Assembly (NCBI GenBank): GCA_031547595.1
Contig: JAVBRU010000087.1
Span: 1 to 35,228, forward strand
Origin: JAVBRU01 sp031547595
GTDB lineage: Bacteria > Bacillota > Clostridia > Christensenellales > Aristaeellaceae
Reading direction: 5' to 3'
Length of the DNA stretch: 35,228 bases
Shown: piece after piece, positions 7,471-15,185 of the stretch
Position numbering within the stretch: the first letter of the stretch is position 1
How the letters are laid out: each line of letters begins with the position of its first letter
Made by a program: the position numbers and the translations under genes
The notes under the pieces: generated by a model
Told to the model about the DNA's origin: nothing
The model's input: only the letters and a program-made list of their open reading frames with translations
The model's database searches: none

Positions 7471-8352
7471 TTGCGCATTACGCGGCTGTATGTTCAGGGG
7501 CTGGCGCCCTTTCAGGGGCAGGATCTTGTTTCGATCGGCACCGATGACGAACGCGTGCTGATGCTGGGCATCAGCGGCAGTGGCAAAAGCACGGCGCTGC
7601 GAGGCATCGCCTATTTGTGGCAAGCGCTGGGGCAAGATATCCAAAACCAGGTACTTCCGCCCGCACCGCAGGGCAACATTGCCATGGTGCTGAGCGGCCT
7701 TTCCTTTGGCGAAATGCTGGTGGTCTCCGGCGATGAGGCTTTTTTGCTGCTGATCGCCAAGCGCCACCCAAATGCCGTACAATTCTGGCTGGGCCATGAA
7801 CATCCGGCGTATACTCCCGATGATTTCTCCAACATCGTATCCGTAGATGGCGAGTGGCACGAGGCCCAGCCTTATGAAAATGCCACATCTGCCTGGTTTA
7901 TCACCGATGATGATTTACAGACTGCCTGGCCTGAAGTGCTCGAGAAAGCCAACGCAAATACCCCGGAGCAAGCGCAGCGTGCCCTTCGCGGCATCAACGC
8001 CCTGCTGTATGGCAAAATGCTATTGTTTAACGGCGAGGGCCATCTGGTGGTGCGCATCCATGACGACCTGTACCACGAGCCGCAGCATCTGTCCTCCGGC
8101 GAAAAACGCATTTGTGTGATGTGCGTGCTAAGCTGTCTGTGCCTCAAAGAAGGCGGCATCCTTCTACTGGACGAGCCAGACGCGCACATCCACCCCTCGC
8201 AGGTGACCGGCGTATTGGCCACGCTGGAATACGCCGCGCTGGATCATGAGGGGCAGGTATTTATCATCTCTCACCAACGCGAGGTGTGGCAGCGGTATGA
8301 CGCGCTGGGCCTGGTGGTGACGCTGCCCGGCGGCGGGCGGGAGGTGCGCTGA
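7471..8352 (+). CDS. ABC/SMC-type AAA ATPase, PARIS AriA-like component
   Basis: The product is 293 residues from TTG 7471. GGGGAG at 7455-7460 is ten bases upstream; the in-frame GTG at 7462 is only one base from it. The Walker A motif is at 33-41 (GISGSGKST). The ABC signature LSSGEKR is at about 207-213, Walker B ILLLDEPD at 230-237, and the switch histidine in ISHQ near 266-269. This is the OLD/RecF-like ATPase layout used in many defence systems. The gene overlaps the next one by one base (TGATG). The next gene encodes a DUF4435 TOPRIM protein, and that pairing is the known architecture of PARIS, where AriA is the ATPase sensor and AriB the effector. It is shorter than typical AriA proteins, so a related but distinct two-gene system is possible. 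The ATPase itself appears intact. Confidence 0.8.
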   Translation: MRITRLYVQGLAPFQGQDLVSIGTDDERVLMLGISGSGKSTALRGIAYLWQALGQDIQNQVLPPAPQGNIAMVLSGLSFGEMLVVSGDEAFLLLIAKRHPNAVQFWLGHEHPAYTPDDFSNIVSVDGEWHEAQPYENATSAWFITDDDLQTAWPEVLEKANANTPEQAQRALRGINALLYGKMLLFNGEGHLVVRIHDDLYHEPQHLSSGEKRICVMCVLSCLCLKEGGILLLDEPDAHIHPSQVTGVLATLEYAALDHEGQVFIISHQREVWQRYDALGLVVTLPGGGREVR

Positions 8353-9146
8353 TGGCCAGCTTTGACGACCGTTTGAACAAGCTGTGCGCGCGGCTGGCCG
8401 CCACCCCTGGCAAGCAGGTGGTGGTGGTGGAGGGCACCGGGGACGTCGCTTTTTTCACCATCATGCTGGATAAGCCGCCTTTTCGCTAAAAAAACCTGTT
8501 TGCCCGCTATCTGCTGGTGGAGGCGGGCGGCAAGGACGCAGTGCTCAAAATGCTGGCTGCACGGCCTGATTTTATGGCCATTGTGGACCGGGACACCTGG
8601 AGCGATGCCGAGTGCGAAAAGCTGATGCGCACCTATCCCGGCCTTCGCATCCTGCCGCGCTTTTGCATTGAAAATTACATCATATGCCCAGACGAGCTGA
8701 GCGCCGTGTTTGCAGAAATAGACGGCAACGTGATCGCCCGGCACATTCCCGAGGGCATTCGCCACGCATGCCTGTGGCGCGCAGCGCAGCCGCTGTATGA
8801 CGCGCTGATGCGTGCGGGCTTTCACCGTGCGCTGATGGCGTATCCGCCGCCCAGTGACACACAGCTGGATGGCATGATCAAAAGCTGGCAAAGCATCCTC
8901 TCTGCCAGCAGCGTGGCGCAGCAGATGCAAGAGGCGCTGAATAGCGCAAACACCCAGCAGCCCGAGGTGCTTTTGCGCACTTTTGTGCACGGCAAGGTGT
9001 TCTGGCGCGGCGTGGTGGAGCAGCATATGGAGCGGCTTTTTCCGCGCGAGGACGGCGAGGAGCTGAAGCGCCGGGTGTACCGCGCGCTGCCCGTGCCGCA
9101 GGATTTGAAAGACTTTATGCAGCAAATCTTCAAAACCCCCGAATAA
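8352..9146 (+). pseudogene. DUF4435 TOPRIM-type effector (AriB-like) interrupted by an in-frame TAA
   Basis: Reading from ATG 8352 (overlapping the ATPase stop) gives 264 sense and stop positions in one frame, broken only by TAA at 8487-8489 (codon 46). Before the stop is the TOPRIM glutamate motif VVVVEGTGD (residues 23-31, Glu27). After it, in the same frame, come GGKD (59-62), the AIVDRD acidic motif (Asp79, Asp81) and RFCIENYIICPDEL, all characteristic of DUF4435. DUF4435 is the domain of AriB, the nuclease effector of PARIS. The stop separates the catalytic Glu from the Asp pair, so neither fragment should be active. A single C-to-T change (CAA to TAA) would explain it. The 3' part could be made separately from GTG 8517. 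A sequencing error, readthrough or true inactivation are the alternatives. Confidence 0.8.
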
Positions 9147-9191
9147 TGCATAAAAATATCAGAAAAATGTTCAAAAAACATTGATTTTTGC

Positions 9192-9220
9192 TTGACAATT
9201 CCTGTGCAATTGGGTATGAT
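9192..9220 (+). promoter_or_regulatory. Consensus promoter of rplM-rpsI
   Basis: TTGACA (9192-9197), a 17-base spacer and TATGAT (9215-9220) form an almost perfect housekeeping promoter, as expected for ribosomal protein genes. Transcription should start near 9227, leaving a leader of about 107 bases. Confidence 0.9.
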
Positions 9221-9226
9221 AACAGA

Positions 9227-9333
9227 CGCATCAATAGATTCCGCTAGCCCCGGTGCTATTGACCACGCCAACGTATGCGACCATCATACAAAGGCAAAAC
9301 ACACCAGTCTACCGTATTTAGGAGGAAATTCAC
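9227..9333 (+). promoter_or_regulatory. 5' leader of rplM with a stem-loop (candidate L13 autoregulatory leader)
   Basis: The leader contains a 7-bp perfect stem, TCAATAG (9231-9237) with CTATTGA (9256-9262). A possible inner CCG/CGG pairing (9241-9243 with 9251-9253) encloses CTAGCCC. L13 leader RNAs upstream of rplM are known in Bacillota and let L13 repress its own operon. The position fits, but the match to that RNA family was not tested. The remaining part, 9263-9320, shows no clear structure. The ribosome binding site GGAGGA is at 9321-9326. Confidence 0.45.
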
Positions 9334-9768
9334 TTGAATACCTTTATGGCGAATGCGCAAAACGTAGAGCGCAAGTGGTATGTCGTTGATGCAGACGGCA
9401 TGGTGCTGGGCCGCTTGGCCAGCCAGGTGGCAAACATCCTGCGCGGCAAGCACAAGCCCACCTATACCCCCCATGTGGATACCGGTGATCACGTGATCAT
9501 CATCAATGCTTCTAAAATCGTGCTGACCGGCAAAAAGCTGGATCAGAAGATTTATTATCACCACTCCGGTTATGCCGGTGGCTTAAAACAGACCAAATAC
9601 CGCAAGCTGATTGCTGAAAAGCCCGAGTTTGCTGTGCGTCATGCCATCGTGGGCATGTTGCCCAAGGGCCCCCTCGGCCGCCAGATGGCTACCAAGCTGC
9701 GCATCTATGCCGGCGCGGAGCACGAACAGGCTGCCCAGAAGCCCGAAGTGCTCGAACTGATTAAGTAA
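9334..9768 (+). CDS. rplM: 50S ribosomal protein L13
   Basis: The product is 144 residues. The start is a TTG at 9334, seven bases after GGAGGA. The alternative ATG at 9346 would remove the conserved N-terminus (MNTFMA, as in other L13 proteins). L13 is a primary binding protein of 23S rRNA in the large subunit. Typical motifs are ERKWYVVDADGMVLGRLAS, the DHVIIINASKIVLTGKK segment, KIYYHHSGYAGGLK and MLPKGPLGRQM. It is followed by rpsI 26 bases later, the usual L13-S9 operon. Length is normal. Confidence 0.98.
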   Translation: MNTFMANAQNVERKWYVVDADGMVLGRLASQVANILRGKHKPTYTPHVDTGDHVIIINASKIVLTGKKLDQKIYYHHSGYAGGLKQTKYRKLIAEKPEFAVRHAIVGMLPKGPLGRQMATKLRIYAGAEHEQAAQKPEVLELIK

Positions 9769-9794
9769 GCAACACGCGGAAGGAGTAATGTATC

Positions 9795-10187
9795 ATGGCA
9801 CAGTCTGATTTCAATGCCGTTGGCCGTCGTAAGATGGCGGTTGCCCGCGTGCGTCTGCTGCCGGGTGAAGGCAAAATCATTATCAACAAGCGCGATATCG
9901 ATAACTATTTCGGTCTCGAAACGCTGAAAATGAGCGTGCGTCAGCCCCTGGTGCTCACCAATGTGGGCGGCAGCTTTGACGTGATGGTCAACGTAAATGG
10001 CGGCGGCCTCACCGGCCAGGCGGGCGCGATCCGTCACGGCATCAGCCGCGCCCTTTGCAAGGCGAATCCCGAGCTGCGCGCTGCCCTCAAGAAAGCCGGC
10101 TTCCTCACGCGCGATCCCCGTATGAAGGAACGCAAGAAGTACGGTTTGAAGGCTGCCCGTCGCGCGCCCCAGTTCTCCAAGCGCTGA
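9795..10187 (+). CDS. rpsI: 30S ribosomal protein S9
   Basis: The product is 130 residues, from ATG 9795 behind AAGGAG. S9 is a small-subunit head protein whose C-terminal tail reaches the P-site tRNA. The sequence begins FNAVGRRKMAVARVRLLPG. It contains GGGLTGQAGAIRHGISRAL and TRDPRMKERKKYGLKAAR, and ends with the hallmark basic tail RAPQFSKR. It is the second gene of the rplM-rpsI operon and is followed by a terminator 20 bases after the stop. Confidence 0.98.
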   Translation: MAQSDFNAVGRRKMAVARVRLLPGEGKIIINKRDIDNYFGLETLKMSVRQPLVLTNVGGSFDVMVNVNGGGLTGQAGAIRHGISRALCKANPELRAALKKAGFLTRDPRMKERKKYGLKAARRAPQFSKR

Positions 10188-10207
10188 TCGCAGTTTTATA
10201 CAACGTC

Positions 10208-10250
10208 AAAACCAGCCAGCAGAGATGCCCTCTCCATTGGCTGGTTTTTT
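10208..10250 (+). terminator. Rho-independent terminator of rplM-rpsI
   Basis: AAAACCAGCCA (10208-10218) pairs with TGGCTGGTTTT (10238-10248), and the second arm runs into six T residues (10245-10250). The A-rich 5' flank would make it partly bidirectional, but only the plus strand has a gene ending here. Confidence 0.9.
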
Positions 10251-10462
10251 GAAATCCTTTCATTCTGAAATCAATCTTTCGTCGTAATAGCAGCGCTACG
10301 TCTAACCGCGCGCGACACTGCCGGATGGCAAAAGATCCGCTGCGACGATGCAATATTGTTTTGAATTAGTATAAAACATTACAATGGATAGGAATCTTTT
10401 CTGCACCGTTTGCTTTGTTAAGCGCAGCAGGTGGAATATATCAGTTACAGGAGAATAAAAAG
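10251..10462. other. Non-coding interval with a base composition shift
   Basis: No gene is seen. The first part holds GC-rich complementary pieces (CAGCG at 10291-10295 region with CGCTG near 10339, and GTCG with CGAC around them) that could fold. The second part becomes A/T-rich. TTGTTT, 18 bases and TACAAT around 10350-10386 may be a weak promoter for the peptidase-like gene. AGGAG at 10449-10453 is its ribosome binding site. Confidence 0.4.
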
Positions 10463-10918
10463 ATGAAGAAATCTGAAAGTCCGTATACTATACACAATCC
10501 TATACGCAAAATCGACTCCATAAATTATGTGTATGACTATACAAAAGGAGAGAATATTACCGGCGCATATTGTGGTCCGGCAACCATTGCCATGCTGACC
10601 GGTGTACCCTTTGAGGAAATAATTGAACTAATGAAAGATATGGGTACCGTCACCAAAGGGGTTTTGAAGAAAGTACTGGATTTCTACGGAATTCAATATG
10701 CATCAAAATCGATGGCATTTGACCCGAATGTTCCGTTGCCGAATATTTGTATCATCAGAATGAGGGTATATGGTGAAAGTGGTAAGTTTGCCTGCGGCCA
10801 TTGGGGATTGTTTTTCAAAGGAAAATACTACGACCCGGATTGGGGCATTCGCGATGAATATCCAGCAAACATAAAAATATTTCAAGTTTGGGAAATCTAT
10901 TCATACAGTGTAGCATAA
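10463..10918 (+). CDS. Papain-like cysteine peptidase, C39-like
   Basis: The product is 151 residues, starting at ATG 10463 nine bases after AGGAG. The catalytic pattern of C39-like peptidases is present: Cys37 in AYCGPATIAMLTG, His113 in CGHWGLFFKG, and an Asp at 124 or 126 in YYDPDWG. There is no signal peptide, no transmembrane segment and no attached ABC transporter domain, so this is a single-domain, apparently cytosolic enzyme. Substrates cannot be deduced. Possibilities include a bacteriocin-type leader peptide, a self-peptide, or a host-derived substrate. The gene is an orphan, flanked by the rpsI terminator and a convergent lipoprotein gene. Its codons are visibly more A/T-rich than its neighbours, which suggests recent acquisition. 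Confidence 0.65.
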   Translation: MKKSESPYTIHNPIRKIDSINYVYDYTKGENITGAYCGPATIAMLTGVPFEEIIELMKDMGTVTKGVLKKVLDFYGIQYASKSMAFDPNVPLPNICIIRMRVYGESGKFACGHWGLFFKGKYYDPDWGIRDEYPANIKIFQVWEIYSYSVA

Positions 10919-10952
10919 ACATTTTAGAATCACGTCAAAATCATGCGCCCAC

Positions 10953-12503
10953 TTACTGCTGCACCATCGTCCAGTCCGGCAAAAAGTACCCCGGCAGATA
11001 AACTGTTCCCGCCAGCGATTCCGGCTGTTCGCCCAGCACGAAGAATGCAACACGTTTCACCGATGGCAAAGATGCCAAGGTATTGACAATGCCATAGACC
11101 ATCAAGCGCTCCTGCTCCGGCGTCATGCCCTCTGCTGTGGCCAATAGATCTCCTGTGAAGTTGAGCATCAACATATCCTGTTCCATCCCCACACCCACGA
11201 GGTCCGCATCGTCTAAACCCACGGGCAGCACGGCCTTGAGGGTATTGTTGGTGTCGTAATACTGCGGGCCACGCATCAGCTGGTTGAGGATAAAGCGCAC
11301 ATTGCCCGCCTGATAATGGGGAATGGCACGCTGCACAGGCACCAGTTTGCCAGCGGCATTGGCAAAGTATAGCGTGCACTGGGTGAGCAGGAAATGCGAA
11401 AACGCGCTGCGCTGCATCGCGCCATTGGCAAAGGTCAAGGTTTCCCCTGCCCTATCGAATGTGTTTTGAGGCGCCAGGGCATCCACGGGCACGCCGCCAA
11501 TGCTCACCTCCACCGCATCCAGCTGCGGCATAAAGGTGGTGAGCGTATATACGATGGATGCCATCATTACAGAGCGGGCAATCCCTGCCTCGGCCAGCGC
11601 GTTATTCAGGCTTTCGCCAAACTTGAGCACTGCCTTGCGTTTGCCCGTGGACGCAGCATCCTGAATAACGGGGGTTTCCAGCAGGTATTGCGAAAGCACC
11701 GGGCCACTTGGCAGTCCGCTCAGTGTTTGTGCCCCGCCGCCCAGTGCTTCCAGCAGGGTTATAATCATCTGGGGCGCGGAGGTAGAGTTAAAAGGTAGCA
11801 TCCGCGCCTCGCAGAGCACGCCGCGCCCGTCCGGCGCCGGAAGGTACAGCGAGGCCGCAATCGTAAACCGGCGCGTGCCAGTGCCTGCGGCTGCATTTTT
11901 TTGTGCGATCGCGCGCTCCCACAATGTATTCAAATCGTCCTGCATGTTCGCCTGCAGGCTGCCCATCGGCATGGTGGCCGCTATGTCCAGCCCGGGATGC
12001 ACCCCGGCGACCAGCACGTTCACATAATTGATCACACCAAATTGGCACAGGGTGTTGGTGATTGCCTGCGCCACGGTATATAGCTCCTGCGAGGTCAGCT
12101 GCATGGCGGAAATGCTGAGATTGACCGTGGCCACGCTGCCCGTTATTTCCACCGGCTGCGCTCCCTGCGCGTACAGCGTGACATTGCCGGGGAGCTTGGT
12201 GGCATTCTCGTTTCCGCTATGCGACAAAAGGATGTTGCACACGGTATACATGTCCGGCTGCCAGGAATCGAACTTGATCTGCTGGGGCACCGCCACCAGC
12301 CGGGTGCCATCCAGTGAGGGCAGATATAAAAGCACAGTCTGCACCAGGCTTTGCTGGGTATCACCGACGGGAACAGTGTGTGAAACGGAATAGGGCGGCA
12401 ACGAGACCGTGCTGCCGGTAATGCTGCCCTTTTTTTCGGTGCAGCCGCACAGCAGCGCCACGCAGCACAGTAATGCGATCAGAGAGCCCTTCTGTCTTTG
12501 CAT
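10953..12503 (-). CDS. GerMN-domain lipoprotein (two GerMN domains)
   Basis: The product is 516 residues. ATG 12503 is preferred over ATG 12509, because the GAGGG site is six bases before 12503 and only one before 12509. A signal peptide with a lipobox-like end (LLCGC) predicts a membrane-anchored lipoprotein. Two GerMN-like domains follow, at about residues 55-165 (starting near LVQTVLLYLPSLDG) and 375-495 (LYFANAAGKLVPVQRAI to SVKRVAFFVLG), with an intermediate region that may be a third, diverged copy. GerMN domains occur in GerM, a sporulation and germination lipoprotein, and in LpqB-like proteins. It is the last gene of a three-gene unit, nine bases after a second GerMN lipoprotein. Both have the same layout, so they may act together at the membrane. 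Confidence 0.8.
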   Translation of the reverse strand: MQRQKGSLIALLCCVALLCGCTEKKGSITGSTVSLPPYSVSHTVPVGDTQQSLVQTVLLYLPSLDGTRLVAVPQQIKFDSWQPDMYTVCNILLSHSGNENATKLPGNVTLYAQGAQPVEITGSVATVNLSISAMQLTSQELYTVAQAITNTLCQFGVINYVNVLVAGVHPGLDIAATMPMGSLQANMQDDLNTLWERAIAQKNAAAGTGTRRFTIAASLYLPAPDGRGVLCEARMLPFNSTSAPQMIITLLEALGGGAQTLSGLPSGPVLSQYLLETPVIQDAASTGKRKAVLKFGESLNNALAEAGIARSVMMASIVYTLTTFMPQLDAVEVSIGGVPVDALAPQNTFDRAGETLTFANGAMQRSAFSHFLLTQCTLYFANAAGKLVPVQRAIPHYQAGNVRFILNQLMRGPQYYDTNNTLKAVLPVGLDDADLVGVGMEQDMLMLNFTGDLLATAEGMTPEQERLMVYGIVNTLASLPSVKRVAFFVLGEQPESLAGTVYLPGYFLPDWTMVQQ

Positions 12504-12512
12504 AGCCATCCC

Positions 12513-13511
12513 TCACTCGTGGTTCATCAGTGATATCAACTGTGAATAGGATGCCTTCCACAGCCCGTTTTCTCTTGTCAAATAAATCGGGTACGATTGA
12601 AACACACTGTCCGTGCCGTCGGCGTGGTGCAGCGTCACATCAGCACACACAATGGCGCTTCGGCCGTCCAGCGATACCGAGCCAGCAGACGCCGTAAAGG
12701 TTGTCAATGCTTTGGATGCCTGAAAACCCAGCATCGCAGCCTGCAAGCCTGGCCGTTCACTGCCATCAAAGGCATCCTGAAGAGCAATGCTATCGTACAG
12801 CTCACCCCAATTCTGGGTCAGCCAGCAACTCAAAATCTGCTGAACGGTGTTGTGAGGGGTGAACAGTACGCTTTCGTCCCGCACAAAGGGGCCAAGCGGG
12901 CTTTCGTCCTTGGTGGTCAAAAAATAGCTTGCGGGCAAGCGAAGCGAGGTGGCCGATTGCAGCTCCCGCTGCACCAGCACCTGCACCTGTGCGCATTGGC
13001 CGGTTTCGGTCAACGTATTGGTGAGCGCCGCCATCGCCAGTTTGCGGCGCAGCTGCGCCTCTGTGGCCGTGCGCCCGGCGGTCAAATCCCCCTGCTCGTC
13101 GGCATAGCGGTTCAAAAGCTGCTCGCTGAAGGTGACATACAATACATCCCCCACCAGCGCGGTGGACAGCACCTGCGTGCCTGCGGGAAACAGCTGATTG
13201 AGCATCGGCTGGGACGCGCCGGGGCCATCCGCCAACGCCTGCGCCAGCGCTTTCAAGGGCGGCTCGTCCGGGCGCAGCACAATGCTGCGCATTTCCACGC
13301 CCAGATACCCCGTATCTTGATAGCGAAAATACAGCGTGAACGTGCCTTCTCCAAACGCTGTCAGCGGCATCTGCGCGCTGATCAGCGCACTGGCCGGGAT
13401 GGCATCATCCCGTACCAGCGCCTTGGGCGGCTCTGCCGTGCAGCCCGCCAGCAATGCGGCGGCACATACCCCTATCAAAATCAGCGCCATGCGGCGCATA
13501 TATTTGCTCAT
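12513..13511 (-). CDS. GerMN-domain lipoprotein
   Basis: The product is 332 residues. The signal peptide ends with a clear lipobox, LLAGC, so the mature protein should start at a lipidated Cys (residue 24). A GerMN-like domain covers about residues 55-185 (FTLYFRYQDTGYLGVEMRSIVL, then ALADGPGA and LYVTFSEQLL). The C-terminal 130 residues (from about 200) look like a separate small alpha/beta domain, with SYPIYLTRENGLWKASYSQL. The start overlaps the stop of the upstream DUF6062 gene by four bases, and the next gene downstream is another GerMN lipoprotein. The arrangement suggests a coordinated envelope or spore-coat-related function, though no spore-specific promoter could be recognised. Confidence 0.8.
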   Translation of the reverse strand: MSKYMRRMALILIGVCAAALLAGCTAEPPKALVRDDAIPASALISAQMPLTAFGEGTFTLYFRYQDTGYLGVEMRSIVLRPDEPPLKALAQALADGPGASQPMLNQLFPAGTQVLSTALVGDVLYVTFSEQLLNRYADEQGDLTAGRTATEAQLRRKLAMAALTNTLTETGQCAQVQVLVQRELQSATSLRLPASYFLTTKDESPLGPFVRDESVLFTPHNTVQQILSCWLTQNWGELYDSIALQDAFDGSERPGLQAAMLGFQASKALTTFTASAGSVSLDGRSAIVCADVTLHHADGTDSVFQSYPIYLTRENGLWKASYSQLISLMNHE

Positions 13512-14281
13512 TTGGGGTACGGCTCGCTGCCGATGCTGTACCCGCGCAGCTTGTTCACCGTACGCTCCAGGGAGTCGCGACTGTTGCCCCAGGGCTTGTC
13601 GGCATTGCGATAGTCGAATTTAAGGGTAAAGCCCTCGATTTCCTCATCCAGTCGCGCCAGGCTTTGGTCCAACAGTGTACACAGCGTTTTGATAAAATCA
13701 TTCAGCACCTCGCCGCTGAGCGCTTCGCCCGCCATTTCTATCAGCAGCGCGGCATCTGGCACGCACACGCCCTTGGACGCCTCAAACGCCTTTCGAAACC
13801 CGCTGTCCGTCTTATACAGATGCAGCAGCGTGTAGGCATAACGGCGCGTGTTTTCTTCGATACTGTCGCATAAAATGCAAGTGTTGCTGACATCGCGCAG
13901 CGCTTTGGCGGCGCTTTGCAGATCGTCCCTGCCGCCGTTTTTGCCCAGCGCACGCTGGAAAACCGGCGTATCGGCACCTTTGCGTGCGGCACTTTGTGCA
14001 CTCTTCAATAGGGGGGCAAGGCGCCTTCTGGTCTCCACCACATGCGAATGCATCATCAGCGCGTGCCCCAGCCGGTTTTGCTGCGCATACAGCAGCACCT
14101 GATGGCGTGGACAAAAGCCCTTGGCGTTCACCTGAATGCGTGTATCCGGCTCCATCACAGACGCGCCCAGGAAACGATCCACGTCAATCAGTTCGCTTCG
14201 GCGGCGCAGCGCACACAGCGGACATTCGCCGCCCAGCTTGATGGCATCCCATACGGGGATCGTATCAATATGATAGCGCAT
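13508..14281 (-). CDS. DUF6062 family protein
   Basis: The product is 257 residues. The start is taken as ATG 14281, with GAGAGGAAG just upstream; the longer upstream frame overlaps the divergent gene. The N-terminus MRYHIDTIPVWDAIKL is followed by a Cys pair, GECPLCALRRRSE. A second pair, CPRH in KGFCPRHQVLLYAQQNRLGHAL, comes next, then TCILCDSIEENTRRYAYTLLHL. This C-x2-C / C-x2-H / C-x2-C pattern, with the family order, matches the uncharacterised DUF6062 proteins of Clostridia. The paired cysteines suggest a metal or Fe-S site. It is predicted to be cytosolic and is the first gene of the unit with the two GerMN lipoproteins. Confidence 0.75.
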   Translation of the reverse strand: MRYHIDTIPVWDAIKLGGECPLCALRRRSELIDVDRFLGASVMEPDTRIQVNAKGFCPRHQVLLYAQQNRLGHALMMHSHVVETRRRLAPLLKSAQSAARKGADTPVFQRALGKNGGRDDLQSAAKALRDVSNTCILCDSIEENTRRYAYTLLHLYKTDSGFRKAFEASKGVCVPDAALLIEMAGEALSGEVLNDFIKTLCTLLDQSLARLDEEIEGFTLKFDYRNADKPWGNSRDSLERTVNKLRGYSIGSEPYPK

Positions 14282-14351
14282 AAATGCTTCCTCTCCATGC
14301 ATGTTTGTACTATTTCGCGCATACCTTTGAGCAGCAAAGGAGGTGCCTTGG

Positions 14352-15179
14352 ATGCGCGCTGGAAAACTGAAAACACGGCGGTATAAAGTAAGGCGCGCCT
14401 CTGGCAGGCGCATTTGGCCGTTTATTCTGCTGGCCATTTTATTGGCCGGGGGGATTTATACCGTTCTTTCGCCGGGCAACCAGTGGCTCTCTTTTCTGGA
14501 TGCGCCCGCCCCTACCCTGTCCCCACAGGAAAGCGCACAGGCCACCCGGGAGATCACATTGACCGGCGGCACCTGGTATGCCCTACAGCTTGGTGTGTTT
14601 GAAAAGGCAACAGCCGCCGAGGAAATGGCCGCCACTTACCGCGCCCGCGGCGCGGCGGGCTATGTGTGGCAGCACGATAACTACCGCGTGCTCGCCGCCG
14701 CATATCCGGCACGTGCCGATGCGCAAAGCGTGCAAACCCAGCTGCGCACACTGCATAATGTAGATGCCTTCACCTACGAAATCACCTGGGCAGAGGTGAA
14801 GCTGCGCGTAAAGGGACAAAACGCTCAGCTCACCGCGCTGGAGGATGCCTATGCCTACCTCGAAAACAGCATGGCGCATCTGTACTCGCTGTCTCTCGCG
14901 CTGGATAAGCAGGAAATGGCCGCAAGCGATGTTCGCGCCGCCCTCGCATCCGAAAAATTGACGGCAGATACGCTGAAAAACCGCCTGACCACGCTGTTTG
15001 GCACAAACCCCCATGCTGCTGTGAGCCAGGTGTGCGATATCCTCAGCGACCTGAGCAGCGCGCTTTCTAGCGCCGGAGAAACCAGTATCTCGGACGCCCA
15101 GCTGGGGGCACGCGTCAAAAACTGCCTGCTACTCACTTTGACCAAGACATCCGAGTACATCGCAGCCCTCAGCAATTAA
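14352..15179 (+). CDS. SPOR-domain membrane protein
   Basis: The product is 275 residues. ATG 14352 lies eight bases after AGGAGG (14338-14343). The protein has a basic N-terminal tail (residues 1-20), a single transmembrane helix (about 22-38), an Ala/Pro/Ser linker, and a SPOR domain at about 73-137 (GGTWYALQLGVFEKATAAEE then YRVLAAAYPARADA). SPOR domains bind denuded glycan strands of peptidoglycan. In Clostridia such proteins occur at division or sporulation septa and in germination-related contexts. The C-terminal 140 residues are helical with no recognised domain. It is divergent from the DUF6062-GerMN unit, only 70 bases away, and converges tightly (six bases) on the membrane protein at 15186. 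Confidence 0.85.
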   Translation: MRAGKLKTRRYKVRRASGRRIWPFILLAILLAGGIYTVLSPGNQWLSFLDAPAPTLSPQESAQATREITLTGGTWYALQLGVFEKATAAEEMAATYRARGAAGYVWQHDNYRVLAAAYPARADAQSVQTQLRTLHNVDAFTYEITWAEVKLRVKGQNAQLTALEDAYAYLENSMAHLYSLSLALDKQEMAASDVRAALASEKLTADTLKNRLTTLFGTNPHAAVSQVCDILSDLSSALSSAGETSISDAQLGARVKNCLLLTLTKTSEYIAALSN

Positions 15180-15185
15180 GCACAA

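Noticed and set aside
8487..8494. Programmed -1 frameshift at the A AAA AAC heptamer in the DUF4435 gene
   Set aside because: The sequence before and after is in the same frame, and the stop codon is the first codon of the heptamer, so a frameshift would not restore the protein. A nonsense change is simpler.
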